Positions 9,514 to 18,458 of a stretch of 64,000 nt of DNA are shown here, piece after piece; the stretch's first letter is position 1, and each line of letters begins with the position of its first letter. The notes beneath the pieces were generated by a model, which was not told where the DNA came from, did no database searches, and saw only the letters and a list, made by a program, of their open reading frames with translations. The position numbers and the translations under genes were made by a program. Origin of the DNA: Piscinibacter sp047600445. GTDB taxonomy: Bacteria; Pseudomonadota; Gammaproteobacteria; Burkholderiales; Burkholderiaceae_C. The DNA is taken from positions 434,001 to 498,000 of the forward strand of contig NZ_JASGKT010000002.1 of assembly GCF_047600445.1 (NCBI RefSeq), given 5' to 3'.

Positions 9514-10682
9514 GGTCGGGTCTCCGTTCGATCCGGCGATCGTAGGCGCAGGCGGCGCACGTGCAGGCAGGCGTCGTCCACGCCCTCGGCCGCGATGCGC
9601 GCCGGCGTCGGCGCGCCGCGCAGCCAGGCGGCGCACAGCTCACCCATCGCCGGCGCGGTCTGGATGCCGTAGCCGCCCTGCGCCGCGCACCAGAAGAAGC
9701 CTTCGGCCAGCGGGTCGAAGCCGGCGACGAGGTCGCCGTCGGGCACGAAGCTGCGCAGCCCGGCCCAGGTGTGGCTGGGGCGCCGGATCGTCAGCGTGCT
9801 CATGTCCTCGATGCGCGCGATGCCGGTGGCGATGTCGATCTCCTCGGGCCGCACGTCGTGCGGCTCCACCGGGTCGGCGTTGGCCGGCGAGCCGAGCAGG
9901 GCGCCGGCGTCGGGCTTGAAGTACCAGCCTTCGTCCTCGTCGACGCCGCAGACGCAGGGCCAGCGCGCCGCGTCCACGCCGGCCGGCGCCGCGAACAGGA
10001 AGGCGGCGCGGCGCTTCGGTTGCAGGCCGATGTCCGGCAGCCCGGCGAGCGCGGCGAGCCGCTGCGCCCAGGCGCCGGCCGCGTCGACGAGCAGCGGCGC
10101 GCGCCATTCGCCCGCCGTGCTCTGGACGATCCAGGCGCCGTCGCGGCGTTGCAGCGCCTCGATGCGCGCATCGGTGACCAGGCGCGCGCCGTTCGCCTTG
10201 GCTCGGCGCAGAAAGCCGTGGTGCAGCGCGTGCACGTCGATGTCGGCGGCGTCGGGGTCGAGCAGCGCGCCGCCGATGCGCTGCGGCCGCAGCACCGGCA
10301 CGCGCGCCACGGCCTCGGCGGCGCCCAGGCGTTGCAGCCGCGGCGTGTGCGGGCGCAGTTCGGCTTCGAGCGCATCGAGCGCCTCGCCCTGGTCGGGCGT
10401 GGCCACGTAGAGCGCGCCGCGCGGCGCCAGCAGCGGCGCGGCCGCGAAGCCCGCCGGCGGCGCCTCGTAGAAGGCGCGGCTGGCGCGCGTCAGCGCGCGG
10501 ATCGCCGGCGTGCCGTAGCTCTCCATGAACATTGCGGCCGAGCGGCCGGTGCTGTGCTGGCCGGGCTGCGACTCGGCTTCGAGCAGCACGACGCGATGCG
10601 TTTCGGAGGCGAAGGCCGCGAGCGAGGCGCCGGCGATGCCGGCGCCGACGACGATCACGTCGGCATCGTGGTTCGGGTTCAT
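9510..10682 (-). CDS. FAD-dependent amino/hydroxy-acid oxidoreductase (DAO family)
   Basis: 390 aa. The dinucleotide motif VIVVGAGIAGASLA is at the N terminus, the glycine/D-amino-acid oxidase block QPGQHSTGRSAAMF follows, and GLRSFVPDGDLVAGFDP plus GYGIQTAPAMGEL near the C terminus form the flavin-covering region. The family oxidises secondary or D-amino acids, or 2-hydroxy acids. It is first in the coupled three-gene operon (stop overlapping the next start by 4 bp) and divergent from greB with 38 bp between the starts. The substrate is unassigned. Confidence 0.87.
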   Translation of the reverse strand: MNPNHDADVIVVGAGIAGASLAAFASETHRVVLLEAESQPGQHSTGRSAAMFMESYGTPAIRALTRASRAFYEAPPAGFAAAPLLAPRGALYVATPDQGEALDALEAELRPHTPRLQRLGAAEAVARVPVLRPQRIGGALLDPDAADIDVHALHHGFLRRAKANGARLVTDARIEALQRRDGAWIVQSTAGEWRAPLLVDAAGAWAQRLAALAGLPDIGLQPKRRAAFLFAAPAGVDAARWPCVCGVDEDEGWYFKPDAGALLGSPANADPVEPHDVRPEEIDIATGIARIEDMSTLTIRRPSHTWAGLRSFVPDGDLVAGFDPLAEGFFWCAAQGGYGIQTAPAMGELCAAWLRGAPTPARIAAEGVDDACLHVRRLRLRSPDRTETRP

Positions 10683-10720
10683 GCGGCCATCGTAGCCGCG
10701 GCTGGCAGAATTCCGCCGCG

Positions 10721-11287
10721 ATGAGCAAGGCTTTCACGAAGGAATCCGACGCCGCCGGCGATGACGATGACGACGACATCGCGGCGCCGGCGCTGCCGCA
10801 GGGCACCAAGAACTACCTGACGCCGCAGGGCTACGCGCGGCTGCGCGCCGAGCTGATGGGCCTGCTCGACGACGAGCGGCCCAAGGTGGTGGAGGTGGTG
10901 TCGTGGGCGGCCAAGAACGGCGACCGCTCGGAAAACGGCGACTACCTCTACGGCAAGAAGCGCCTGCGCGAGATCGACCGGCGCATCCGCTTCCTCACCC
11001 GGCGGCTCGACATCGCCGAGGTCGTCGACCCTTCGGCGCACCACGGCCACGACCAGGTGTTCTTCGGCGCGACGGTGACCTACGCCAATGCCAGGGGCGA
11101 GGAGCGCACCATCACCATCAAGGGCATCGACGAGGCCGACAACCAGAAGGGCGAGGTGAGCTGGATCGCGCCGATCGCGCGTGCGCTGCTGAAGGCGCGC
11201 GTCGGCGACGAGGTGAGCCTGCAGACGCCCGGCGGCGTCGAGCGCATCGAGGTGGTGGAGGTGAGCTACCCCGCGCCTACGGCTTGA
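10721..11287 (+). CDS. greB: Transcription elongation factor GreB
   Basis: 188 aa. An N-terminal coiled coil (about 30-100, with the GreA/GreB blocks YLTPQGYARLRAEL and GDRSENGDYLYGKKRLREID) precedes a C-terminal FKBP-like domain. The acidic tip D-x-x-E (GDRSENGDY) that stimulates RNA polymerase cleavage of backtracked RNA is present. The Asp-rich N-terminal extension (about 10-20) is common in betaproteobacterial GreB. The coding end overlaps the convergent spoT by 11 bp. The greB-spoT-rpoZ-gmk neighbourhood is conserved in Burkholderiales. Confidence 0.93.
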   Translation: MSKAFTKESDAAGDDDDDDIAAPALPQGTKNYLTPQGYARLRAELMGLLDDERPKVVEVVSWAAKNGDRSENGDYLYGKKRLREIDRRIRFLTRRLDIAEVVDPSAHHGHDQVFFGATVTYANARGEERTITIKGIDEADNQKGEVSWIAPIARALLKARVGDEVSLQTPGGVERIEVVEVSYPAPTA

Positions 11288-13550
11288 CGCGCGCGACGCG
11301 CAGCACCGACGGCTGCCGCTTGAGCGTGCGCATCACCTCGGCCAGGTGCAGCCGGTCGCGCACCGACAGCAGCAGCTTCAGCTCGCTGCTCTGCGTGGTG
11401 CGCTCGTCGCCCATGTCGATGTGGGTGATGTCGGCTTCGGCCGAGGCCACCGCCGAGGCCACCTCGGCGAGCACGCCCTTGCCGTTCTTCAGCAGCAGCA
11501 TCACCCCGGTCTCGAAGGGCCGCACCGGCTGCTCGGCCCACTCGACCGTCATCCAGCGCTCGCTGTCGCGCTCGAACAGGCGCTTGCCGACGCTGCAGTC
11601 GGCGGTGTGCACCGTCAGGCCCTCGCCGCGGCCGAGGTAGCCGACGATCGCGTCGCCCGGGATCGGGCGGCAGCACGGCGCGAGCTGCACCGAGGCGCCT
11701 TCGCCGCCGTCGATCTGCACCATGCCCTGCATCGGCGCGTTCTCGTCGCTGGCGTAGCGGCCGAGCGTCAGCGTCAGCGCGTCGGGCCGCTGGCCGGCCT
11801 CGGCCAGCAGCCGCGCGATGCGCTTGGCGACGATGCTGGCGATCTTGCGCCCCAGGCCGATGTCGGTCAGCAGCTCGGCGCGGTTGCGGTTGCCGCTCCA
11901 GCGCGTCACCTGCTGCCACAGCGCGGCGGTCTCGTCGCTCTCGCCGGGTAGTTGCAGGCCCTCGGCGCGCAGCGCCTGCGCGAGCATCTTCTCGCCCAGG
12001 TCCTGCGACTCCTCCTGCTCCATCGTCTTCAGGTAGTGGCGGATCTTCGAGCGCGCCCGGCCGGTGCGCACGAAGTTCAGCCAGGCCGGGTTCGGCCGCG
12101 CGTTGGGCGCGCTGATGATCTCGACCACGTCGCCGCTGCGCAACTCGGTGCGCAGCGCCACCGGCTCGCCGCCGATCTTGGCGGCCACGCAATGGTCGCC
12201 GACGTCGGAGTGGATCGCGTAGGCGAAGTCCACCGGCGTCGCGCCGCGCGGCAGCGCGAGGATCTTCGACTTGGGCGTGAAGACGTAGACCGAGTCGGGG
12301 AACAGGTCGATCTTGACGTGCTCGAGGAACTCGCTGGCGTCGCGCGTCTCGTCCTGGATGTCGAGCAGGCTTTGCAGCCACATCGCGCCGAGGCGCTGCG
12401 CGTCCTGCGCGTTGGCACCGGCGCCCTTGGCCTTGTACATCCAGTGCGCGGCGATGCCCTTCTCGGCCACCGCGTGCATCTGCTCGGTGCGCACCTGGAA
12501 CTCCACCGCCGTGCCCAGCGGGCTGACCAGCGTGGTGTGCAGCGACTGGTAGCCGTTCGCCTTGGGGATCGCGATGTAGTCCTTGAAGCGCCCCGGCATC
12601 GGCTTGAAGAGCTGGTGCAGCACGCCCAGCGCCATGTAGCACTCCATCAGCGTGCCGACGACGATGCGGAAGCCGAAGATGTCGTTCACCTGCGCGAAGC
12701 TCAGGTGCTTCTCGCTCATCTTGCGGTAGATCGAGAACAGCGTCTTCTCGCGGCCGTGCACCTGCACCGGCAGCTTGGCCTGCGCGAAGGCGCGCTCGAC
12801 GTCGCGCTGGATGCGCTCGACCACGTCGCGCCGGTAGCCGCGCGCCTTCTGCACCGCCTTGGACAGCGCCGCGTGGCGCCACGGCCGCAGGTGCTGGAAC
12901 GACAGCTCCTGCAGCTCGCGGTAGGTCTGGTTCAGGCCCAGGCGGTGCGCGATGGGCGCGTAGATATCCAGCGTCTCGCCGGCGATGCGCACGCGCTTGG
13001 CCGGCGTCACCGCCTCCATCGTGCGCATGTTGTGCAGCCGGTCGGCCAGCTTGATCAGGATGACGCGCACGTCGCGCGCCATCGCCAGCAGCATCTTGCG
13101 GAAGGACTCGGCCTGCGACTCCTCGCGTGTCGAGAAGCGCAGCTTGTCGAGCTTGGTCAGGCCGTCCACCAGGTCGGCCGTGGGCGCGCCGAAGCGTTCG
13201 ATCAGCTCGCTCTTGGCGATGCCGCAGTCTTCCATCGCGTCGTGCATCAGCGCGGCCATGATGGCCTGCACGTCGAGCTTCCACTCGGCGCACAGCCCGG
13301 CCACCGCGATCGGGTGCGTGATGTAGGGCTCGCCGCTGGCGCGGAACTGGCCCAGGTGCGCCTCGTCGGCGAAGCGGTAGGCCTCGCGCACGCGCTTGAT
13401 GTCGGCGGCGTCGAGGTAGTCGAGCTTGGACGTCAGCGCCGCGAACGAGGCCGCGGCGGCGTCGGCGGTGATCGGCTTGGGCGAGGCGCTGCCGCGACGG
13501 GCCGGCGCGGCCGTCGAATCACGCAGTGCATCGGGGGAACGCTCGCCCAT
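11277..13550 (-). CDS. spoT: Bifunctional (p)ppGpp synthetase/hydrolase, SpoT/Rel type
   Basis: 757 aa. The HD hydrolase domain (about 60-210) keeps its metal site, HDAMED at about residues 103-108, so hydrolysis should be active. The synthetase domain (about 270-390) has GREKTLFSIYRKM, FGFRIVV and the YQSLHT and FQVRTEQMH blocks. TGS (about 430-490), helical and C-terminal ACT (about 675-750) domains follow. This makes or removes the alarmone (p)ppGpp in amino-acid, carbon or iron starvation. The 3' end overlaps greB by 11 bp. It lies 62 bp after rpoZ in the same direction and is probably in one operon with gmk and rpoZ. Confidence 0.95.
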   Translation of the reverse strand: MGERSPDALRDSTAAPARRGSASPKPITADAAAASFAALTSKLDYLDAADIKRVREAYRFADEAHLGQFRASGEPYITHPIAVAGLCAEWKLDVQAIMAALMHDAMEDCGIAKSELIERFGAPTADLVDGLTKLDKLRFSTREESQAESFRKMLLAMARDVRVILIKLADRLHNMRTMEAVTPAKRVRIAGETLDIYAPIAHRLGLNQTYRELQELSFQHLRPWRHAALSKAVQKARGYRRDVVERIQRDVERAFAQAKLPVQVHGREKTLFSIYRKMSEKHLSFAQVNDIFGFRIVVGTLMECYMALGVLHQLFKPMPGRFKDYIAIPKANGYQSLHTTLVSPLGTAVEFQVRTEQMHAVAEKGIAAHWMYKAKGAGANAQDAQRLGAMWLQSLLDIQDETRDASEFLEHVKIDLFPDSVYVFTPKSKILALPRGATPVDFAYAIHSDVGDHCVAAKIGGEPVALRTELRSGDVVEIISAPNARPNPAWLNFVRTGRARSKIRHYLKTMEQEESQDLGEKMLAQALRAEGLQLPGESDETAALWQQVTRWSGNRNRAELLTDIGLGRKIASIVAKRIARLLAEAGQRPDALTLTLGRYASDENAPMQGMVQIDGGEGASVQLAPCCRPIPGDAIVGYLGRGEGLTVHTADCSVGKRLFERDSERWMTVEWAEQPVRPFETGVMLLLKNGKGVLAEVASAVASAEADITHIDMGDERTTQSSELKLLLSVRDRLHLAEVMRTLKRQPSVLRVARVKP

Positions 13551-13612
13551 TCCCGGAATTTAGCAGGCCGAGGCGCGGCCTGCCGGGCGAGGGGCGAGCG
13601 AGGGAGTCGAGC

Positions 13613-13816
13613 CTAGACGGGGACCTTGCGCAGCATCTCGACGCCGACCTCGCCGGCGGCGATCTCGCGCAGCGCGGTCACGCCGGGCTTGTTCTTGGTG
13701 TCGATCTTCGGCGCGTGGCCCTGGCTCAGCATGCGCGCGCGGTAGGTGGCGGCCAGCACGAGCTGGAAGCGGTTCGGCACCTTCTGCAGGCAGTCTTCGA
13801 CGGTGATGCGGGCCAT
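13613..13816 (-). CDS. rpoZ: RNA polymerase omega subunit
   Basis: 67 aa from the ATG at 13816 (MARITVEDCL), the family's standard N terminus; an ATG two codons upstream is possible. It has the FQLVLAATYRARM helix and the conserved KNKPGVTALREIAAGEVG block. Omega chaperones the beta' subunit and forms one of the two ppGpp sites on the polymerase, which fits its place between gmk and spoT. Confidence 0.95.
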   Translation of the reverse strand: MARITVEDCLQKVPNRFQLVLAATYRARMLSQGHAPKIDTKNKPGVTALREIAAGEVGVEMLRKVPV

Positions 13817-13831
13817 GGGCACTCCGGGAGA

Positions 13832-14461
13832 TCAGATCAGGTTCAGCGCGGCGAACACCTGGGACTTGTTGCGGCGCTGGGCGGCGTATTTCAGCCGCTG
13901 CGAGTGAACGACGGTCTTCAGGTCGAAAAGCGCCGTCTCGAACAGGGCGTTGATTATAACGAAGTCGAAGTGGCGCGCCTGGGCCACCTCGATGCGCGCG
14001 TTGGCCATGCGCGTCTCGATCACCGAGTCGCCGTCCTCGCCGCGGCGCAGCAGGCGCTGGCGCAGCTCGTCCCAGCTCGGCGGCAGGATGAAGATCAGCA
14101 CCGCGTGCGCGAAGATCTTCTTGATCTGCAGCGCGCCCTGCCAGTCGATCTCGAGCACCACGTCCTGCCCGCCGGCGACGCGCGACTCGATCGCCTCGCG
14201 CGAGGTGCCGTACAGGTGGCCGTGCACCTCGGCCCACTCGAAGAAGTCGCCGGCGTCGATCTTGGCGCGGAAGGCCGGCGCGTCGATGAAGTGGTACTCG
14301 CGGCCGTGCTGCTCCTGCCCGCGCGGCGCGCGCGTGGTGTGCGAGACCGACACCGCCAGGTGCGAATCGAGCTCGAGCAGCGCCTTGACCAGGCTGGACT
14401 TGCCGGCGCCGCTGGGCGCGGCGACGACGAACAGGTTGCCGGGGTAGTCGACGGGGTCCAT
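13832..14461 (-). CDS. gmk: Guanylate kinase
   Basis: 209 aa. The P-loop APSGAGKSS is at about residues 14-22, the GMP-binding SHTTRAPR, GREYHF and EWAEVHGHLYGT blocks follow, and IDWQGALQIK is present. It phosphorylates GMP to GDP, the step before ppGpp precursors. It lies 15 bp before rpoZ in the same direction. In related genomes yicC directly precedes gmk; here yicC is 32 kb away, beyond a catabolic cluster and an island. Confidence 0.95.
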   Translation of the reverse strand: MDPVDYPGNLFVVAAPSGAGKSSLVKALLELDSHLAVSVSHTTRAPRGQEQHGREYHFIDAPAFRAKIDAGDFFEWAEVHGHLYGTSREAIESRVAGGQDVVLEIDWQGALQIKKIFAHAVLIFILPPSWDELRQRLLRRGEDGDSVIETRMANARIEVAQARHFDFVIINALFETALFDLKTVVHSQRLKYAAQRRNKSQVFAALNLI

Positions 14462-14579
14462 GGCGATGGCGGGCTTGATTGCGGCGAGCGATGCACTGTG
14501 CCACGAATCGGCTCGGTGAACCGCCTGGCCGGCCCTGGCCGAGAATGCGCCCTGCCTTCGTTCCCCCAACCCCCCTCCG

Positions 14580-15788
14580 ATGAAGACCCTGAAGAAGATC
14601 GTTCTCGGCATCCTGCTGATCCTCGTCGTGGCCAGCGCGGCCGGCTGGTTCAGCCTGGACAAAGAGGCGCGCGGCCTGCTGAAGACCGTGCCGACCAACC
14701 GCGACATCCTGTTCTGGAACGAGGCGCAGCGCGACGCCGCCTTCCGCGCCATGGACCGCATCGCGCTGCTGGCCAAGTGGCGCACTGCCGCGCCCGGCCC
14801 CACCGCGCGGCCGTTGCCCCCCGGCCCGGCGCTGAGGCTGCCGCTGGACATGGACGCCTACATGGCCGGGCAGCACGCCGCCGCCGTGCTGGTGCTGCAC
14901 AAGGGCCGGCTGCGGCTGGAGCGCTACGGCCTGGGCTTCGACGGCAGCGGACGCTGGACCAGCTTCTCGGTCGCCAAGTCCTTCACCTCCACGCTGGTGG
15001 GCGCGGCGCTGAAGGACGGCCTCATCCGCAGCATGGACGACAAGGTCAGCGACTACATCCCCGACATGAAAGGTTCGGCCTACGACGACGTGAGCGTGCG
15101 CCAGTTGCTGACCATGACCTCGGGCGTGCAGTGGAACGAGGACTACGCCGACCCCGGCTCCGACGTGGCGCGCTTCAACAACCACCAGCCCGAGCCTGGC
15201 GTCGAGGCCGTGGTGAGCTACCTGCGCCGCCTGCCGCGCGCCGCGCCGGCCGGCACGCGCTGGCACTACAGCACCGGCGAGACCAACCTGGTCGGCGTGC
15301 TGATCAGCCAGGCCGCGAAGAAGCCGCTGACCGCGTACATGCAGGAGAAAATCTGGTCGCGCATCGGCACCGAGCAGCAGGCCACCTGGCTGCTGAGCAA
15401 GACGGGGCACGAGATCAGCGGCTGCTGCATCCAGGCCTCGCCGCGAGACTACGCGCGCTTCGGCCAGTTCATCCTGGAGGGCGCCAAGGTGGACGGCCAG
15501 CCTATCGTGCCCGAGGGCTGGCTGCAAGAAGCCACCCGCAAGCAGGCCGACATCGGCCTGCCCGGGCGCGGCTACGGCTACCAGTGGTGGACTTACGACG
15601 ACGGCAGCTTCACCGCCCGCGGCATCTTCGGCCAGGGCATCTTCATCGACCCGAAGCGCGAGCTGGTGATCGTCACCAATTCCGACTGGGCCAAGGCCAG
15701 CGCCGTGGACAACCCGCAGTCCGCGGCGCGCGAGGCGTTTTATCAGGCGGTGCAGAAGGCGGTGGATGAGGAGGGTGGGGGGCAATGA
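14580..15788 (+). CDS. Beta-lactamase-fold serine hydrolase (class C / 6-aminohexanoate-dimer hydrolase type)
   Basis: 402 aa. An N-terminal hydrophobic segment (about 8-24) acts as signal anchor, so the enzyme is probably periplasmic or membrane-tethered. The active-site motif is S-V-A-K (in FSVAKSFTS), and the second motif is Y-S-T in RWHYSTGETN, as in NylB-like esterases rather than clinical AmpC. Related proteins are esterases or carboxypeptidases, and I see no reason to call this a resistance gene. It is divergent from gmk with 118 bp between starts. It interrupts the conserved yicC-gmk neighbourhood. Confidence 0.82.
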   Translation: MKTLKKIVLGILLILVVASAAGWFSLDKEARGLLKTVPTNRDILFWNEAQRDAAFRAMDRIALLAKWRTAAPGPTARPLPPGPALRLPLDMDAYMAGQHAAAVLVLHKGRLRLERYGLGFDGSGRWTSFSVAKSFTSTLVGAALKDGLIRSMDDKVSDYIPDMKGSAYDDVSVRQLLTMTSGVQWNEDYADPGSDVARFNNHQPEPGVEAVVSYLRRLPRAAPAGTRWHYSTGETNLVGVLISQAAKKPLTAYMQEKIWSRIGTEQQATWLLSKTGHEISGCCIQASPRDYARFGQFILEGAKVDGQPIVPEGWLQEATRKQADIGLPGRGYGYQWWTYDDGSFTARGIFGQGIFIDPKRELVIVTNSDWAKASAVDNPQSAAREAFYQAVQKAVDEEGGGQ

Positions 15789-15817
15789 CACGGCAGCCCG
15801 TGGGGCCATGAGTGCTT

Positions 15818-15840
15818 GCCGGTGGCGTGTTGCCACCGGC
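15818..15840. terminator. Bidirectional hairpin between convergent genes
   Basis: A perfect 9-bp stem, GCCGGTGGC / GCCACCGGC, with a 5-base loop lies between the serine hydrolase stop (15788) and the end of the IclR gene (15846). It is well placed to end transcription from both sides, although no T run follows on either strand. Confidence 0.6.
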
Positions 15841-15845
15841 CCGCT

Positions 15846-16640
15846 CTAGCGGATGCGCCGCGCGCGCCGCCGATAGGCGGCGTACTGGGACTCGAAGCGC
15901 TTGGCCGCTTCCTGCAAGGGGCGCAGGTAGCGAGACACCGCCTCCCCTGTGCTCATCGCGCGGCTGATCCAGTGGATGTTCAGGCACGCCACGACCCACT
16001 CGCCGTTCATCACAGGCACGGCGATGCTGGATGTCTTCGGCTGGCTGCCGCGCTCGCGCAGGCCGTACCCGCGCGCTCGCGTTGCATCCAGTTCGCGATG
16101 CAGCAGTTCCAGGTTGGAGAGCACCTCCCGCTCGAGTGCGTTGGCGGGCTTGAGGCTGCGCAGCAATCCCTCGCGCTCGGCCGGCGGGCAATAGGCCAGG
16201 TACGCGCGGCCCAGCGCCGACGTCAGCATCGACACGCGGCGACCTCGCACGACCCTGTCGAGCGAAAGCGGATTCTGGTCGTGCGTGCTGGCCCAGATCA
16301 CCATCGAGCCGCCATTGCAGATCGCGACGTCCGTCGGCCAGGCGACTTGGTGCCTGAGGTCATCGAGGACGGGGCCTGCCGCGCCGAGCAGCCAGTCGTC
16401 GTCCTTGAACGCATCCGCCAGCCCGGCCACCAGCCCCGTCAGCCGGTAGCCGCCACCACGCCGCTCTTGATTCACGTAGCCGGCGTCCACCAGGGTCCGC
16501 AGCAGCCTGTGCACGGTAGGCCGCGGAATGCCCGTCGACGCAGACAGCGCCAGGGCGCTGGACTCGCCCATCCGCGCCAGCGTTTGAAGCACCAGCAGCC
16601 CCTTCACGAGACCCGCGACCGACGGTGCGCCAACACTCAT
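15846..16640 (-). CDS. IclR-family transcriptional regulator
   Basis: 264 aa from the ATG at 16640, the usual family length; an upstream ATG at 16763 gives a 41-residue extension that does not look like the family. The N-terminal winged HTH has LSASTGIPRPTVHRLLRTLVDAGYV, and the C-terminal effector domain has the SALGRAYLAYCPP and GYGLRERGSQPKTSSIAVPV blocks. IclR proteins sense small aromatic or carboxylic acids. It is divergent from the FAD hydroxylase, with 146 bp between starts, and probably controls that cluster. Arms GTCCGA/TCGGAC in 16750-16785 are a weak operator candidate. Confidence 0.9.
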   Translation of the reverse strand: MSVGAPSVAGLVKGLLVLQTLARMGESSALALSASTGIPRPTVHRLLRTLVDAGYVNQERRGGGYRLTGLVAGLADAFKDDDWLLGAAGPVLDDLRHQVAWPTDVAICNGGSMVIWASTHDQNPLSLDRVVRGRRVSMLTSALGRAYLAYCPPAEREGLLRSLKPANALEREVLSNLELLHRELDATRARGYGLRERGSQPKTSSIAVPVMNGEWVVACLNIHWISRAMSTGEAVSRYLRPLQEAAKRFESQYAAYRRRARRIR

Positions 16641-16786
16641 CGCATCACCGCAAGGCCGCGTCGAGGCCCAGCCCTCGCAACGCCGGGAATGTTCACATGC
16701 TGGACATCGCTCACGTCGCGATTGTCCTTGATCAAGCCGGTTCATAGACTCGTCCGACTGCATTTCCTCCTCTTTCGGACCTCCGA

Positions 16787-18403
16787 ATGGCCGTTCCCGA
16801 TCCCGCTTCCAGCACGACGCCCGAGTTCGACGTGGTCATCGCCGGCTATGGCCCGACCGGCGCGACGCTGGCCAAGCTCCTGGCGCGCGATGGCGTGTCC
16901 ACGCTCGTCGTGGACAGGGAAGCGGACATCTTCGACAAGCCGCGCGCGATCGGGATGGACCACGAGGCGCTGCGCACCCTCCAGTTCTGCGAGATCGCAC
17001 ACGAGCTGTCGCCGTACCTGCGCGCCTACCAGGGTTCCGAATGGCACGGAGTGAACGGCCAGTTGATCCGTCGATTCGCTCCTGCCGCCCCGCCGTATCC
17101 GCTCGTGTGGCCGCCCAACGTGTCCTTCCTGCAGCCGAAGTTCGAACGCATGCTGCGCCACAGCGTGGAGCGCGAGGCACATGCCCGCACGCTGCTGGAG
17201 AGCGAGGTTCTCGGCTTCGAGGACCTCGCCGACGCTGTCGCCGTGACCCTCCGCGGTCGCCGCGACGACCGGCGGCGCACCGTCAGAGCCAAGTACCTGA
17301 TCGGCTGCGACGGCGCCAATAGCGTGGTTCGTTCGCAGCTCGGCGTCACGATGGAGGATCTCGAGTGCGACGAGTGGTGGGTCGTCATCGACGCACTGCG
17401 CAACGGGGAGGCCGACTTCGGCGATTGCAATGTTCAGTACTGTCGCCCGGATCGCCCTGGCACCTACGTCGTCGGGCCCGGCATGCTCCGCCGGTGGGAA
17501 TTCCGGATCCTGCCTCACGAATCGCCGGATGAGTTCCGTCAGCCGGAGCGTGTGCAGGCGCTGCTCGGCGAGAAGGTGGACACGCGGCAACTGACGATCT
17601 GGCGAAGCGCGGTCTACCGATTCCAGGCGCGCGTGGCGAACGACTGGGGCCGTGGGCGCGTGTTCCTCGCCGGGGATGCCGCGCACCAGACCCCGCCCCA
17701 TCTCGGGCAAGGTCTCGTCTCCGGCCTGCGCGACGCGGCCAATCTCGCCTGGAAGCTCAGGTTCGTGTTGGCGGGGGGCTCCGCATGGTTGCTCGATACC
17801 TATCGCCAGGAACGGCGCCCGCATTTCCGCGCCTTGGCGAAGACGGCCCGTGACTTCGGGGAGATCATCGGCGTGCTCGATCCCCGGGAGGCGGAGCGGC
17901 GCGACGAGAGGCTCGAGCGTGCGCTGGCGTCGCGCACCGCGCCGGAAACCCGGCAGGACCTCATCCCGCCGCTGAGCGATGGATTGTTGGACCGCGACGA
18001 AGCCGGGCGCCCCACACCGTCGGCGGGGGAACTGTTCATGCAGATCCAAGTCCGGCCCCGGGACGGCTCGCCCCCTCGCCTGTTCGACGACGGCGCGCTG
18101 CCGCGCTTCCAACTGCTCACGCTGGGCAGCGAACCGATGCGTTGGCTCGATGCCGAACATGCACGGTGCTGGGCTGCGGTCGGCGGCGAGCGTTGGGCGA
18201 TCGAATCCCCGGGGCGCGAGCACCTGCCCGGAAACGAGCAGGTGCTCGTCGAGCACGACGGCCGCTTCCGCGAGTGGATGCAGGCACGACGCGCCTCGGC
18301 GGTGCTGGTCAGGCCCGACCGCTACGTCTACGGCATCGCCGCCGCGGCAGGCGCCCTCGAACGAATGGTCGTGAACGTCGTGCGCGACGTGCTCGGCGGA
18401 TGA
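16787..18403 (+). CDS. FAD-dependent aromatic hydroxylase, MhpA/PheA family
   Basis: 538 aa. The FAD motif GYGPTGATLAKLLARDG is at about 19-35, a DG-type motif GCDGANSVVR in the middle, and GRVFLAGDAAHQTPPHLGQGL (about 286-306) binds the ribityl and phosphate parts. A thioredoxin-like C-terminal part follows, as in MhpA and phenol hydroxylases. These single-component flavin monooxygenases put a hydroxyl group on a phenolic ring using NAD(P)H and oxygen, often preparing it for ring opening. It is first of four co-directional genes that follow the IclR regulator. The exact ring substrate is not readable. Confidence 0.88.
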   Translation: MAVPDPASSTTPEFDVVIAGYGPTGATLAKLLARDGVSTLVVDREADIFDKPRAIGMDHEALRTLQFCEIAHELSPYLRAYQGSEWHGVNGQLIRRFAPAAPPYPLVWPPNVSFLQPKFERMLRHSVEREAHARTLLESEVLGFEDLADAVAVTLRGRRDDRRRTVRAKYLIGCDGANSVVRSQLGVTMEDLECDEWWVVIDALRNGEADFGDCNVQYCRPDRPGTYVVGPGMLRRWEFRILPHESPDEFRQPERVQALLGEKVDTRQLTIWRSAVYRFQARVANDWGRGRVFLAGDAAHQTPPHLGQGLVSGLRDAANLAWKLRFVLAGGSAWLLDTYRQERRPHFRALAKTARDFGEIIGVLDPREAERRDERLERALASRTAPETRQDLIPPLSDGLLDRDEAGRPTPSAGELFMQIQVRPRDGSPPRLFDDGALPRFQLLTLGSEPMRWLDAEHARCWAAVGGERWAIESPGREHLPGNEQVLVEHDGRFREWMQARRASAVLVRPDRYVYGIAAAAGALERMVVNVVRDVLGG

Positions 18404-18458
18404 CGCTGCCGCGCTTGCCTAGTGAACAGCCCGAATACAACCACGGAGACAAGAGAAG

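Noticed and set aside
14580..15788. A beta-lactamase resistance gene.
   Set aside because: The S-V-A-K and Y-S-T motifs with a signal anchor fit NylB-type esterases of the same fold better; nothing shows antibiotic hydrolysis.
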